From NCBI RefSeq assembly GCF_028389875.1, contig NC_084667.1:61978570-62042569 (forward strand): DNA of 64,000 bases. The letters run 5' to 3'. A program made the translations under genes and the position numbers. Source of the stretch: Rhea pennata (taxonomy: Eukaryota; Chordata; Aves; Rheiformes; Rheidae). The notes under the pieces are model-generated. The model was given only the letters and a program-made list of their open reading frames with translations, did not search any database and was not told the DNA's origin. Shown piece after piece: positions 52,301 through 63,392 of this stretch (positions are counted from its first letter, which is position 1; the number at the start of each line of letters is the position of its first letter).

Positions 52301-54950
52301 TACCAGCCTCACTCATATAATTCCTGAAACAAATTCTAAGTGACATACCTCATAACTGCTGTAAACGAGAGCATGCGATGTGCCTCACTTTCTTGCCCCA
52401 AAAACAAAGCAGCATCTGCAAACATATAGAAGGGAAAAATAGTATTTCCTCCAAAAAAAATATTAACTGTTGGTAACGATGGTTTTCTAACCTATAAGAG
52501 TGATGCCTTGCTGAGATCAAATACCAGCAATTACTCACATTTGACATCATCCAGCGTCACATAGTCATGCTGTACTCGCTTTGACAGCCTACGAGATTTT
52601 CCCTCTTGTTCAGCCAGCCTTCTTCCAGTGAACATTGCAGTGCATACGTCTTGAAAGATGCTAGGAGTCGACCAATACAGAGCACTTAAGGACACAGTAT
52701 CAGTTCCAGTCAGAGAATAATCCACCTGGTACATACTCCTTTCATTGCACTTGGTTTCAAACACACAGGCAGCGAAATAGTGCTTGACAGATACCCTGAA
52801 CTAACTTTCAGCTATTCTAACCACAAAACAGGTTGGGGACGCTCAGAGGAACAGGGCATTTCACCTCTTAAGGTCGCTTCTGAAGTTGCTCTTTTGGTTG
52901 CTAATATAATAAATTGTGACTATGTTATTTAGATCAAAGAGGTTTTAAGTAATGGATGGGAGTCAGCTATCCCATGTTGTGAATTTATAAAATTATTATT
53001 AATAATAATACTTTAATCTTTGAAGTGCCTTGCAAAGATGAATTCATTACCTCACAACGCTCTTTCTATGCAGATGGGAACTATTACCTCATTCTGAGCA
53101 ATCCAGAAAGAGCAACGAAGATGGTGAATGACTTCAGCAGAGTCGCACCAAGCTAGTGCCTGAGTTAGCATTCAACACCAGGCATGTCTGGCTCTTGCTT
53201 TTTCATTCCGACCACTCATCCATGCTGCTGAAATGACCAGTGGTTCCTGTTTCGTGCGTTTTGTTCAGACGTGATCTTCAACAACGGGCAAAAACCTTCC
53301 CACCCAAATAATCTTGCTTCTTTTTGAGACAGGTTAGTTGAATTGAAATACCTGTTTAACGCCGTGCCTCCCATTTCCTGAAAGTGAATATTTTTTCCTT
53401 TCTTAAGGTGTTCCTCAGCTTCTGGATCGGAGCTGCAATACAGAGTGTGAACATTAAGTAGCATGAATTTCAATTACTAGCAGCAGTGCAAAGAGGGCAA
53501 TATCCCGTGATACAAAGGCATATATATTTGGGCCTCCATCTAGCATCTGGATTGTAGTGAGGTCCATGTAAGATGTTCCTTTCAAGAACTATGAAGCGAA
53601 GAGTGAAAGAAGCTTCCCAGGGTCCTCCTGCTCTGTCTCCTGCCATCACAAGCACTGCGTCATATCAACCCTTCAAGTAATCAGTGTCTCAGGTGGCTTT
53701 ATCTCCACTATTCTGGTCCTGAAAACACCGATAAATAGCCACTTTCTTTTAATTTCCAGCCTAAATTTATTCACAGTAAATTACTACACATACCCTCTTG
53801 GCCTTCAGCTCAACTAGTCCTTTCCCTTTGTGGATGTTCCCTTACTTCTCCAAGTAGCTTTTTTCTTCATAGTCAGGCTTTGAAAACTCGAGTAAATACA
53901 TCTGGTAATTTCATAATATCCCACCACTACCTGTTACCTGAAATTAGTGGCCAGAAAGGAGAGTTGATTGTTCTTGACTCAAAAACTCTTCCTTCTAAAA
54001 TTAGCGGGAAGGTAGAATAGGGTCTTGCCTTAGAAAATAGATTTTAAATGTAAACTGCTCAATACCAGAGCTTTTCTCTGGGATCATCACGGGAGAAGAC
54101 GAGCAGAACTGGTGAACTCGTGCCCATCCCTGGAGAACCACCACACGGTCAGCAGCGTCCCAAGCCTAGCAGAGAGGGTGGCTGGAGCTGCTCAGACTCA
54201 GACTGTGAGAGGTGTCTGCAATAGCTTTGCCACCAGGCTCCCAAGGTGAGCAGCTGGCTCCACCATGAAGCTTGGAAGATGCCTGGCCAGGCAGGGAGGC
54301 AGCAGCAGAGACCATGCTCCATGGCACTCCCTGTCCAGTATTGCACAAGGGAACAGGGGAGAATATACATTCAGGTTTTTCCAAATTGCTTCAATGTATA
54401 GCGATTTTTAAGGGCCGATAGTCTAAACCCACAACTGCCACAGAAATTTAAAGCACAGTCGCATATAGTGGATTCCCTAAAGGTCTGCAGTCTTCCAGTG
54501 CTCACCAGTATGCAAGGTCAAACATAACAGTGGCGTCAGTGACCAGCAGTTCATGGACTTCCTTGAACCCAACTCACAGACACCGGGGACAGCATTTGGT
54601 CCTCACTTTTAGCGGTCCCTCTGCAGTGGATTCAGCTTGGGAACAATATGGAACAAATCGCATATTTCTCTTTTAGCCCTTTCCCCCCGTAAAAATGATG
54701 GCATAATGTCACAGAGCAGCAGTTAAGGAGCTCTATTCTCAATTGAAAAAAAACAGTCAGGTATGTAAGACTTTATCCTACAGTCGATGTTCAGATAAAA
54801 TATGATTAGACTCTGACATTACCTTACTTGGAACTGCTGAATCAAGACCTAAACCTGCATAATTTTAAACTGATCATGCTTTTACCTTGCAAATTCAAGT
54901 GTATTAGTATCATCTTTCCAGTACCATATGCCTGGGGTTAGCTTTATCAT
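40207..54950 (-). CDS. PPP1R36: PPP1R36, protein phosphatase 1 regulatory subunit 36 (nine coding exons)
   Basis: PPP1R36 binds the PP1 catalytic subunit and is reported to inhibit PP1; in mammals it is mainly expressed in testis. Nine minus-strand exons with GT/AG ends (54950-54886, 53432-53352, 52660-52539, 52415-52349, 51430-51332, 47651-47511, 43621-43579, 42119-41923, 40399-40207) join without a phase conflict into 335 codons plus stop. Family hallmarks appear in order: GIWYWKDDTNTLEF near the N-terminus, KNIHFQEMGGTA, VTLDDVK (83-89), LDAFLMALIFYLSFYLEK, EEKEMDNVLAKLE, SFYSYCCYVAWLAFRRKH (from 207), KKVRF (264-268, an RVxF-type PP1-docking motif) and VGIIGAPRSELNP. Human PPP1R36 is longer (about 420 residues); the difference lies largely before KVRF. 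The ATG at 54950 is the first base of its exon, so a 5' UTR exon, or a further coding exon, must lie upstream. Confidence 0.93.
41923..42119 (-). CDS. PPP1R36: PPP1R36 exon with PP1-docking motif KKVRF
   Basis: A 197-nt exon (GATTCAG|...|CACAG|GTACAT). Encodes SFYSYCCYVAWLAFRRKHFR, then VIQEEICRLLRSDIFNPTLR, a charged stretch, and ADAKKVRFPCH. KVRF fits the RVxF consensus for binding the PP1 catalytic subunit and sits where the human protein has DVRF. Confidence 0.93.
43579..43621 (-). CDS. PPP1R36: PPP1R36 43-nt micro-exon
   Basis: CTGCCTTAG|GAGAAAAACATC...TTTGAG|GTAAGA. Encodes RKTSSSQKDRDFFE. The flanking exons cannot be joined in frame without it (2 bases left over at 47511, phase 0 needed at 42119), and it supplies the conserved QKD-x-x-FFE before SFY. 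Confidence 0.9.
47511..47651 (-). CDS. PPP1R36: PPP1R36 exon
   Basis: A 141-nt exon (TTTAAACAG|...|GGAAA|GTAAGC). Encodes TIVLLEEKEMDNVLAKLEVA-RIHLAKLYCNLILGEGMAEHYHMSCG. Strong family match and correct phase at both ends. Confidence 0.93.
51332..51430 (-). CDS. PPP1R36: PPP1R36 exon
   Basis: A 99-nt exon (CCATTTAG|...|GTTTC|GTGAGT). Encodes NKKLDAFLMALIFYLSFYLE-KIALEKTSKTPV. The hydrophobic helix is a family signature. Confidence 0.92.
52349..52415 (-). CDS. PPP1R36: PPP1R36 exon
   Basis: A 67-nt exon (TTTGCAG|...|ATGAG|GTATGT), only 123 bp from the previous one. Encodes AALFLGQESEAHRMLSFTAV-M in the required phase, which is the family pattern after VTLDDVK. Confidence 0.9.
52539..52660 (-). 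CDS. PPP1R36: PPP1R36 exon ending in VTLDDVK
   Basis: A 122-nt exon. The acceptor chosen (CGACTCCTAG) satisfies the phase of the preceding exon and keeps FTGRRLAEQEGKS, which aligns with the family. A nearer AG at the GGAAG before AGGCTG also fits phase but would remove conserved residues. Ends GTCAAAT|GTGAGT after VTLDDVK. Confidence 0.82.
52980..53200 (-). mobile_element. MIR-like SINE, minus orientation, in a PPP1R36 intron
   Basis: Inverted MIR order on the plus strand: ttattattaataataatac, gaagtgccttgcaaagatga, attacctcacaacgctcttt, atgcagatgggaac and ttcaacaccaggcatgtctg. It sits between the PPP1R36 exons at 52.6 and 53.4 kb, in the gene's sense orientation. Confidence 0.6.
53352..53432 (-). 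CDS. PPP1R36: PPP1R36 exon (KNIHFQEMGGTA block)
   Basis: An 81-nt exon between TGTATTGCAG and AACAG|GTATTT. Residues S22-N48 include the conserved KKGKNIHFQEMGGTALN. Phase: 1 base in, 2 bases out. Confidence 0.9.
54886..54950 (-). CDS. PPP1R36: PPP1R36 exon with probable start codon
   Basis: Acceptor TTTTTTGCAG is followed directly by ATG; 21 codons plus 2 bases, then donor GCAAG|GTAAAA. Encodes MIKLTPGIWYWKDDTNTLEF-A; the WYWKD block is a strong family match. Because the ATG directly abuts the splice site, the start is probable but not proven. Confidence 0.88.
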
Positions 54951-55628
54951 CTGCAAAAAAGCAGCACACAGAGTACATGTTATAAAAATCTATGCTCATA
55001 TTCTCAGCCTGACTTCACAAAATATTTACAATACAAGCAAGGTGCACATTAGTCACTTTAAATATCTCTTAAATCTGCTTTTCACCCACACCGTGTTTGC
55101 TCATGAGTTGGTCAAACAGTAATTATTTGAGCTAAAATGCTGACAACGTACAAAAGAGAAAAGTAGTCGTCTATAAAAAATGATCATCTCTCCTTCTACC
55201 CTTCTTTCAGATTGCAAAGAAATAATTGAAAGTTTGCTAAGGAATTTCGGTTCTTTGATAGTCAGTGAACCAATAAAGATACAGAAATCAAAGGGAGTCA
55301 TGTTTTATACAACACAATGCTTTTATTTGGCTTTGATAATATTTATATTGTTTTGGTGACTAAATATTAGGAGAAGAGAAGCTTTTGTTTAAAAATGGAA
55401 TGGGTTATGCACTAATTTTACTGATTTTTTAAAGAATTTACAATAAAGATCAGTTAGACCCTTGAGGGAACACTTAACAACATTACAAGGAACAGGATTT
55501 TACAGTATCTGTACATTAAAAAGGGGGGGAAAAATCCCTCTGGAAATAAATGAAACCTATTAGGCCTTCTGTTACCTAAATTACAAGAAAGCCTTGTAAA
55601 CCCTTAACAATTATTTGCAAGTCACCTT

Positions 55629-55662
<34 letters not shown>

Positions 55663-58600
55663 CCTGACTGCTGAAATCCTTTTTTTCTGCCTGTAAATTG
55701 AAAGCAAGGAAAACTCTGAGGCTTTCCGCAACTTTTGGCAGTTCCCATGCAGACAAGTCGCCACAAGGCTCGCACCAATTCTCGCTCAATTTAACTTGGT
55801 TGTAGCATGATGAACACAAAACACTAAAATCATCTCACATCAGCAGCACACAGCCCCTGCAATGGTTAGATCACCGAGCTAAATATTTGGGAACTGTGGC
55901 TCTAATCCCTTGGCAAAAAGCGATTAGTTAATATTGCCTGTTCAAGTTTGCAATCTCCAGGTGGAAAGACTTCAGCAAATGCAGTATCTTTTTGTGGCAG
56001 ACAAGGGATTATGAGCTACCAGAGAAAACCAGAAAATGTGGTGGTATTGAAGAGCATAACAAGAAGGAGAAAATGCCACTCTGGTGTCTTCAAAATGTAA
56101 CTCAGCAGCTTCTCACTAACACAGATGGGTGATGATTGGCCAAAAAGGAAGTTTTATCATGAATTTTTGTTTTCAGAAAGGGATACCTCAGAGTGGCAGT
56201 TATTAATGATACAGTCGAACACCTTCTATGGGAAGCTCTTGAACAAGGTCTCCTAGCCTTCCTGTAATTATCTTTAAATCCTTTTAAACCTGTAGAACTC
56301 GAGGCACAAAGATCCCAGGTCACTTCCCAAACGCCAGGGCCCTGAGGGCACCCCCAGCCCTGCCTGTCTCTGCCCACCCCAGGCCACCACCACTCCCTGG
56401 CCCCAATTTCAAAATAAACAGCAGGCATCATGGAGCTGCACACATGCTTCTTCCCTTGGTGGGATGAAGCCCCTCTGAGTCCCTTTCACCCCTTCTGCCA
56501 GCAGCCAGGTTTAGCCTCACTGCATTTTTCAGAGGTTGGGGAGGTCCTTCACCCATGCAAACCTCTTGAAGCTCCGTCCACCTTTAGGATAGACACGCAG
56601 GACGGACATAACTACCGTGGGTTGGAGAACCCCTAAGAAGCATTAGTCTATTTTCGGTCGGCTCAGCAAAAAGATGCCCAAATCTCCTTTTTGTAATACG
56701 CCATGGGGCTCTAGAGCAGGTGCAGATGTGAGCCACAGCAGTGGCAGCGGGAGCTGGAGAGACTTACGGGCTCCATGGTGCTTGCAGGGAAGCTGGTGGG
56801 AACACGAGAACAGCACAGCTCCTGGCACTGTTTACACCAGTATCCTGGTAACCGCCTCCCGCACGCTGGAAACTACACATCCCAGCACACAAAACCTCTC
56901 CGGTCTACTCGGCTCACTGGGAATTTTCCATGCAATAAGACCTCAGCGGTCACTCATTCAGGTTTTCTGGGGTCCTCAAAGGAAGAGAGCTGCAGAGGTT
57001 TTCCCAGTTCCTGGCAGAGGATTTGCAGGACTACCATGGGCACCCATTTCCTCTGTAATGGCCGCTGGTGTCTGTACAGTGCTCTGAAGGTTAAACACAC
57101 TTTAGCTTGGGACTTCACGTGATTGAAAGTATATTTACTAAGTCCTGGGATCTCCTGTGACATGACCGAAGTCCATGCACATGTGGTCAGCTCAAGATTT
57201 GAGAGTTCTGCCTGGAAGTAATTCTCATACGCTAAGGCAGGTTGCTTAAGGGCATGATTTCAAGGAAGCGTTTTTAATCTTTGGGATATTTTTGAAGCAG
57301 AAAATCTAGCATACTAGCGTAGATAGCAGAACTGCCACTCACAATGGAACAGTGTCATAACTGGTGCAGCTTAGATCACCCCAAAAATCAGTACAAATTC
57401 TATTGACAAAAGTACTTTCCCTGTCAATAGAAACCAAGTCCACAAGATGGGTCAGGTTTTGTGTTACAGCTCAGCCAAGCTAATGGTTAGGTGTTGACGA
57501 AAGGGGCATTCCTGCTCCCATTCAAGGTTTCCCACCATTTATCTTGGCTTGACTCTGTCCCCATAGCAAGGCAGCGCCCCAAACCATCAGAAGAGTAATC
57601 CAGCAAAAACAAATGAGTAATTTTCTGTTGATTTAACGTTTTATATCCGCTCACTGTGGAGTCAGGAAGGGCCCGAGAAGATGTAGATGGAGGTAAGTGA
57701 ACCATACCTCTCAATGGATCAGCTCAGCTGTAACATAAAAAACGCAGCCTAGGACAAGTTTGCCAGTACAGCTACATTAGACCCCATGTGTGCTTTGAAG
57801 TGGTGAAAATACCTGATCAAAGACTTTTAGACAGATCAATTAAGTAAGAGAGAAGGAACATTTCCTGTATTTCCAGCTCTTAAAGATGGCATCTTACATT
57901 TCTGCAGCAGTTTGTAACTACGGAAAACACTCCTGAAAGCAACATTGAGATTTTCATGACCACCTGGAAGAACATAAGGACAATAATGTGGGGAGAGCAA
58001 ATTTCCATGAAACAATCTGCTTCCTGTCCCTAACTTCCCACTCTTCCCATAGCCTTACAGACACTGCATGTTTGCTCCTTCAGGTACTCCTTACAGTTTA
58101 CCACACAAACGCAATTGCTCCCTGGAGAATCTCAAACTCCCTCCCTCCCCCCCCCCCCCCCCGAAAATTCAGCTCTGTCTTCTCTTCGGTGACCTTTTTT
58201 TGACAATCACATTGTGTACGTTGTGTTTCCAGTTGCTAGTGCAGGCTGCCAAGTATATTTCCGTGACTTGGCAGCCAAGTTACATGTTTAAGAGGATGAG
58301 AGAAGCAGGTTTGGGAACAGCCTCAGATCCCACCCATCACACCAAGTCAAAGCACAAATGCAGTGCAGAAATAGGACCTCTAGCAGGGGAAAGTGGGAGG
58401 GTGGATCTGATGGCTCATCGACTAAGCGTTTTGTCAAGCAGCGCTGTCATCAGCCTCAGAAGACCATTGGCCCTATTTGGCTTCAGTAAAAGCCATGCTG
58501 AAGAACTGGCAAAAAATAAAGGGTACAGTGAAGATATTCAGGGCCACCTGTGTTAGAGTTTGCTGTGCAAGATGCAGGCGAGACAAGCCTAGAGTTGGGA

Positions 58601-60133
58601 GTAAATTGGCACAAAAAGCCTAGAGAAAAGATAAAGAGAAACTAAAACTGAGTGCTATCTACAGGGAGAAACTTGTGTATGTAAAGGCTGGAACCAAGAG
58701 CTAAAGAAAGAGCTGGCTGGACAGGCACAGAAGGTCAGGGAGTCAGTGCAGCAAGCAGAAGAACTAGGAGGAAATGAAGACGAACCTGGAAGGGATTTGT
58801 AGAGAGAGGAACAGAATTTGTTTGGGCCAGGCATGGAGGCCAGGACAGAGTTACTGGGACAGGAGATGGTTGTGGTAGTGGAGAATCACTTTGCTGATTT
58901 GCTGTCAGATTTGCTTTGCTGTCACCTCACTTCCAGCTGCCTTTGGATTTCATTAAATGAGTATCAGCACAGTTTCCGGCTGCTAGGACTCGACCCAAAG
59001 ATAAAGAACAGAGGTGACACGAATAGAGGTGCAGGTAGGGAGAGACCATCTGGACACGGGTGTGGAAGGCGCTGAACAGCATCATCTGGGTATGCCTCTC
59101 TGACTGGGATAAGCTGAGCTGGGGACAAGCTAGGAAACAAAAAAATGGCAGTTATAAGCAGTTATTTCACAAGCTAAGGGGGCAGAGGCGTACCCTAGGC
59201 ACTGCTAAGGGACAGCAGGCAGTAAATAAAGCACGCATTGAACTGGGAAATAATTTTTTCTTACAGAGTGCACGCTGTCCATCCTGCGCACCGACTGAGG
59301 CAGGTGCCCGATGGGGGGGGGGAAATGTTACCATGTAATTAAAAACTGGATTATAAGGCATGAGCACAAAGAAAGCAAGAAATAGGATTGCTCAGGTGAT
59401 CTTAATTCTAGCACTTCTTAATTTCTGAACAATGGACTTTGCAGCCTCAATAGCCTTCTTCTAATGCCGCTTCTTGTGGTGCTTGTGTGTGCCTGTGTGT
59501 CTCAGTAGCTGAGAATGCACAGCAGTATGTACATGTTTCCATTATTTAGGTATATCCAATGTTTAATTCAGATATCACACCTAGAAAATAAACACATGCA
59601 TAAACTCAGCAAAATATCACTGACTCACCGTACAGTCATTCACCTCTTCTCTGCCTCTTTTTTTTCCTTCTGGCTGTGTCAAGGCCCTGTCTTCCATACC
59701 CACCACAGTAATTTCCCCCTCTCTTTCCAGGGGCAGTTACAGATCAGCCCCGGTCTCCTCGGGAATATCCGACTCGCTGCGTGTGCACTCCAGTTTGTAT
59801 GAGGCACAAAAGTCCAGAATTCAATTTCACAGTCGCTAATACTTATTCCATGACTGTGCCGTTTGCCTGCCAAGTACTTTTGCCCGCTCACGAAAAACAG
59901 GACCACGTTATATGAAACGAGAAAGTATCGTCCTTAGGCATAACAACATCTGCATTGGTGTAGATTTTTCACTTAAGCTTTGTGCAAAACTGCAGCTAAA
60001 ACTGCAGCTCCTAATTCTTTGTTTCAGCAGTTTGCAGTGCCTCCGTATGCCAACAGTGCTGCGTTTCAGTCACATTTTGTGGATTATCCAGAGCAGATGG
60101 TAGTTAAATATCAGTGCTGTAACTTCTGGTGAG
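54951..60133. other. Non-coding region upstream of PPP1R36 start exon
   Basis: It presumably contains PPP1R36 5' UTR exon(s) and promoter, though I cannot place them. It holds a 32-base poly(A) (55630-55661) and a 16-base poly(C) (58147-58162). No HSPA2-like long frame is present, although HSPA2 lies immediately upstream of PPP1R36 in human. Confidence 0.6.
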
Positions 60134-60954
60134 ATGCTGCGTCTGCGTGATGTCCCGGCCTCCCCGCAACGCACACCCCAGCTTCGTCAACGCCGTCACC
60201 CGCCGCGCCGGCGGCGCTTAGCGGCGACTACGCCTAGAGGTACAGACTTGCCACAGGTATTTGACGGTCGAAAAGCAGAATTACCCACCAAATCCAGAGA
60301 GGGGGTTTGAGGGAAACTAGACAATTATTGCCCAGAACAGTTTATGGGAAAACAACCTGCATTTGGAAAGCCAGAAAACACAGCTGCACATTCTTTCAGT
60401 GAAAACCTCCCGCAATTACTCCCTCTGTGTGTTTCTATCAGATGAGACTACTGAACATCAGCAGCTGTCAGCTATATTCAGGTAGCTAGACGTTTGCCTT
60501 GTGCTCTGAACAATCAACCTTTTGTTATTAACATACCTCTTACAGAAAGGAGGAAGGATTTAAAATATGCCACATATCCAAAGCGATTTTTTTTTCCAAA
60601 AATCTGACTTTGATTCAGGAATCTGAAGTGCACAGAAAACCTACGGAGCTTAACAAAAATGCCAATAACCCAGTTTCTAATTCTTCTCCAGAATATAATG
60701 ATTATCTCCCTGCTACGGAATTAGAAGACAACCAGTATAAATTTAATGTAGACATACTACAGACAGATTCTTTTCTATTCAATTCTGCAAGCTGTGAAAG
60801 TAATAATAATGCAGTTTTTAGTTGCCTCCCTACTGTTATTGTCCTTTCTGCCACCTATAGTGCTGGGGCCGGGACCAAGGACTTGCCAGCATCCATCGTG
60901 TTTAAACAAGCTGCGTTACTGCATTTGCAGGCGTGTTGTGAACGAGGTCTGTAG
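60134..60954 (+). CDS. Putative two-exon gene, 152-residue product of unknown function
   Basis: Not recognised. Exon 1 starts at an ATG (60134, G at -3, in-frame stop upstream) in the CpG cluster and gives 41 Arg/Pro-rich codons, ending at a good donor CCACAG|GTATTT (60256/60257). After a 362-bp intron, an acceptor TTTGATTCAG (to 60618) leads in the same phase to 111 codons and a stop (60619-60954). Exon 2 is Asn/Ser/acidic (begins ESEVHRKPTELNKNANNPVS, one NSS sequon) and turns hydrophobic towards its end. AATAAA follows at 60980-60985 with a T/G-rich stretch downstream. All parts are consistent, but there is no homology support and chance is possible. A different frame in exon 2 encodes a signal-like peptide, so a frame error or alternative product is also possible. 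Confidence 0.3.
60137..60245. promoter_or_regulatory. Small CpG cluster, candidate promoter
   Basis: About 110 bp very dense in CpG (for example ccgccgcgccggcggcgctt) within otherwise AT-rich DNA. It is a candidate start region for PPP1R36 (minus, 5.2 kb upstream of its ATG exon), for the putative plus-strand gene below, or both. No other CpG-dense patch exists between 55 and 62 kb. Confidence 0.45.
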
Positions 60955-60985
60955 GAAAACAAGGAGTGTGCCAAAGGAGAAATAA
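60809..60985 (+). CDS. Alternative small ORF: signal-peptide-like, five-cysteine 58-residue peptide
   Basis: From the ATG at 60809: MQFLVASLLLLSFLPPIVLG, then a basic tail with five Cys (spacing C-x4-C-x7-C-x-C-x7-C) ending KTRSVPKEK. The stop TAA is part of the AATAAA signal. It overlaps the preceding ORF in another frame. It could be a tiny secreted peptide, or the membrane span and cysteine-rich cytoplasmic tail of a protein whose ectodomain lies in the other frame after a one-base shift. I recognise no family. Confidence 0.2.
   Translation: MQFLVASLLLLSFLPPIVLGPGPRTCQHPSCLNKLRYCICRRVVNEVCRKTRSVPKEK
60980..60985 (+). promoter_or_regulatory. Poly(A) signal AATAAA, plus strand
   Basis: gagAAATAAAcatgg followed about 25 bp on by tgtgtttaagttttt. 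It ends the putative exon at 60619 onward; its TAA is also the stop of the 58-codon ORF. Confidence 0.45.
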
Positions 60986-62508
60986 ACATGGTTTTAAAAG
61001 AAATGTGTTTAAGTTTTTAGACACATGCTGGCAAAAAGCAAATGCTGCTCTCAGCTGTCACATGGGATTGGTAGACTCTCACTTCAGCAGTGCAACAGCT
61101 TTTACAGGGACTGATACTCAGAAAATATTTCATGCTTAGCAGTGAATAGCAAGGCAGCCAAGCCCTTTAAACCCATTTTTAAAAATATATTTTTGTCTGA
61201 AATACATAGCATTAACACTTTTAGGGGTGTTTTTCATCTCCTCAGTCCTATTTAAAATAGATTTTTTAACTGCTGACCTGCAATCATTTGGAGCAGTGGT
61301 ATTTTCAACTGCTCCGACGGATAGGGTACAGTCGCTGCTAACTGCTACCTAAGCAGGAGCAAGGACGAATTAATGCCTTTTTGTCCAACAGTGATGTGTC
61401 AGCTTTTGTAGAGGCCAACACACAAAAAGCAACTCCTGAATGGTGGGAGAGAGTATCTTCAGCAAAAGAACAAAAATTTCCTGTACCTCCCTTGCTCTTG
61501 ATTTTCCTCAAAAAAGGGACTACATAATGTATTGGCTCCTTAGAAGGAAATTTATTCTCTCTCCAAAACTCCTGACTGGTGCTGTTAGAGGAATGCTGAG
61601 AGGAACCAGCTTGTCTATTCCTCAACCCTAGTGAAGCAGGAGACAGTAAAGGCAAATGGGTCAGGCAAGGGTGGATCAGGGGTTTTAAATACTGCTGTTT
61701 CATACCTGGAAGTGAAATATGCTGCTGCATCTGGAAATGCTGCCCTGCCCAGCCACATAATCCCTGTGCATCCCTACTCCAGAGGCAGGCCGACGCTATA
61801 GGCTTCTGCCTGCAGGAATACGTGGATCGGGGTGGTGGAGAGATGCGATACCTGACCCACACAGGCACGCTGAAGAAGCTTTACTGGCGTAACTTGTTTT
61901 GCTACAGGGTAGGGAGGGGTGGTAACTTTCCTCTGATGTACAACTACAGAACACAGTTTTGCTGCTATAGGAGCATCCACATGCTTTGCCAGTTTAGTAT
62001 CACAGGACTCTCATATGCCAGGATACAATGTCCCTAACGTAGAGGGAGATCAGACCACCATGCACGTTCTAAAGGGACAAGGTAGGGAAAGGTCATGCCA
62101 GGCACTGGGGCTGGACAAGGGATGACATTTAGAATAGCTTTTAAGCGATTACGGCTTGAAAACATACTGCATTGTAACACATGGTCAAGACCGAAAAAGG
62201 GAGCTTTAAATAACGCATGCACGCAGGGTGCAAGCGCATGCTTTTTAGTGCAGTGCCTCACATATAACCAAGAAAAATGCCGAGACTGGAAACGTGAATA
62301 CCCTGCACCCTTTTCTTCCTGTCCCTTCTGTGTGTCTGTGCAAGCGGCTGGCAAAGGAGAAGACAGAACTTACTTATGGTGCAGTCCTGAAACGTCACAT
62401 CTCCTCCCGAGCTGTCATCCCGGGGCTGCACCTCCAGGGGGAACCTTGCAGATGAACGACAGGCAGCTCCCAAGGAGAAGCTGCCCAGCCGGCGGGGCTC
62501 TGGCCAGC

Positions 62509-62577
62509 GTCTCCCGGCAGGTAAAAGGCAGGTAAAAGGCAGGTAAAAGGCAGGTAAAAGGCAGGCTCCCGGGAGAC
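62509..62577. repeat. 11-bp minisatellite of splice-donor-like units flanked by a 9-bp inverted repeat
   Basis: Four perfect copies of gtaaaaggcag (62521-62564), preceded by ggcag, so that CAG|GTAAAAG occurs four times in register. The array is bracketed by gtctcccgg (62509-62517) and ccgggagac (62569-62577), exact inverted repeats. Confidence 0.95.
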
Positions 62578-63329
62578 ACTCGCTGCGGTCTTCAAGGCGG
62601 CAGAGCAGGGCACTGACTCACCAGGCCGCCTGGCTGCCCAGCTCCCGCGTGGGTTGTCCTCAGCCCCGGCTCCGCTGGCCCCAGCTCCCTCAGAGGTCCC
62701 TCAGGCGGCATGTTATTTGAGTAATTCTTTCAGTTTGGGCTTTTTGGCTCTTTCCCACCCACCGCGATCGTGAGGAATAGCAGCAGTGCCGGCATTGCAC
62801 ACGGGAACAGCCACTTTGCATTGCTACATGCTTAGCTGCAGGGTGAGAGAGATGCTAAGGCGCTCAATGGCTTTAATTTGGGTGATTAAATTCTCCGTGC
62901 ATTAATGGAATGGGTGTTCCTCTATATGAAACAATACCATTCACATAAATGCAACCAGCAAATATTAAGGAGCTGCCAGAACTTAACACTTGTTATACAA
63001 GTGCTATTAGTTTAGTCTGTACTTTATACCCTTTGCATGAGCTTGGTCTTTTGCACAGCCGTATTGAAGAATAAGCAAAATTTAGAAACGCATGACTTTG
63101 ACAAAACAGGGTGTCTTTCTCTGTGAGTCAGAACAGTACAAAGGATGAGATGCATTGAATGTGGAAGCAATGAAACTGCAGATTTTGGACCAGATTATTT
63201 TCCTGGCTTTGCCAAACTCATTTATTGTGCAACTGCTCCACAGAACTACATGTATGCTTGAAATATGCCTACTTACAAATGAGACGCAGCATTTTCCCCT
63301 CTGACGTTTACTTTATTTCTTCAGGAAAT

Positions 63330-63331
63330 AA

Positions 63332-63392
<61 letters not shown>

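Larger units (their letters stand above)
40400..54885 (-). other. PPP1R36: PPP1R36 introns
   Basis: Eight introns of 1523, 1459, 3889, 3680, 918, 123, 691 and 1453 bp from low to high coordinate. They are AT-rich and, beyond the MIR-like copy at 52.98-53.2 kb, hold nothing I recognise. Open frames inside them, for example near 45.4 and 47.3 kb, have no support. Confidence 0.8.

Noticed and set aside
61338..61868. Minus-strand frame of 176 codons
   Set aside because: No recognisable motif, no repeat or splice context, and no conservation evidence available. Length alone is compatible with chance here.
62095..62535. Plus-strand frame of 146 codons ending in the minisatellite
   Set aside because: No motif or flanking signals; it stops within the tandem repeat.
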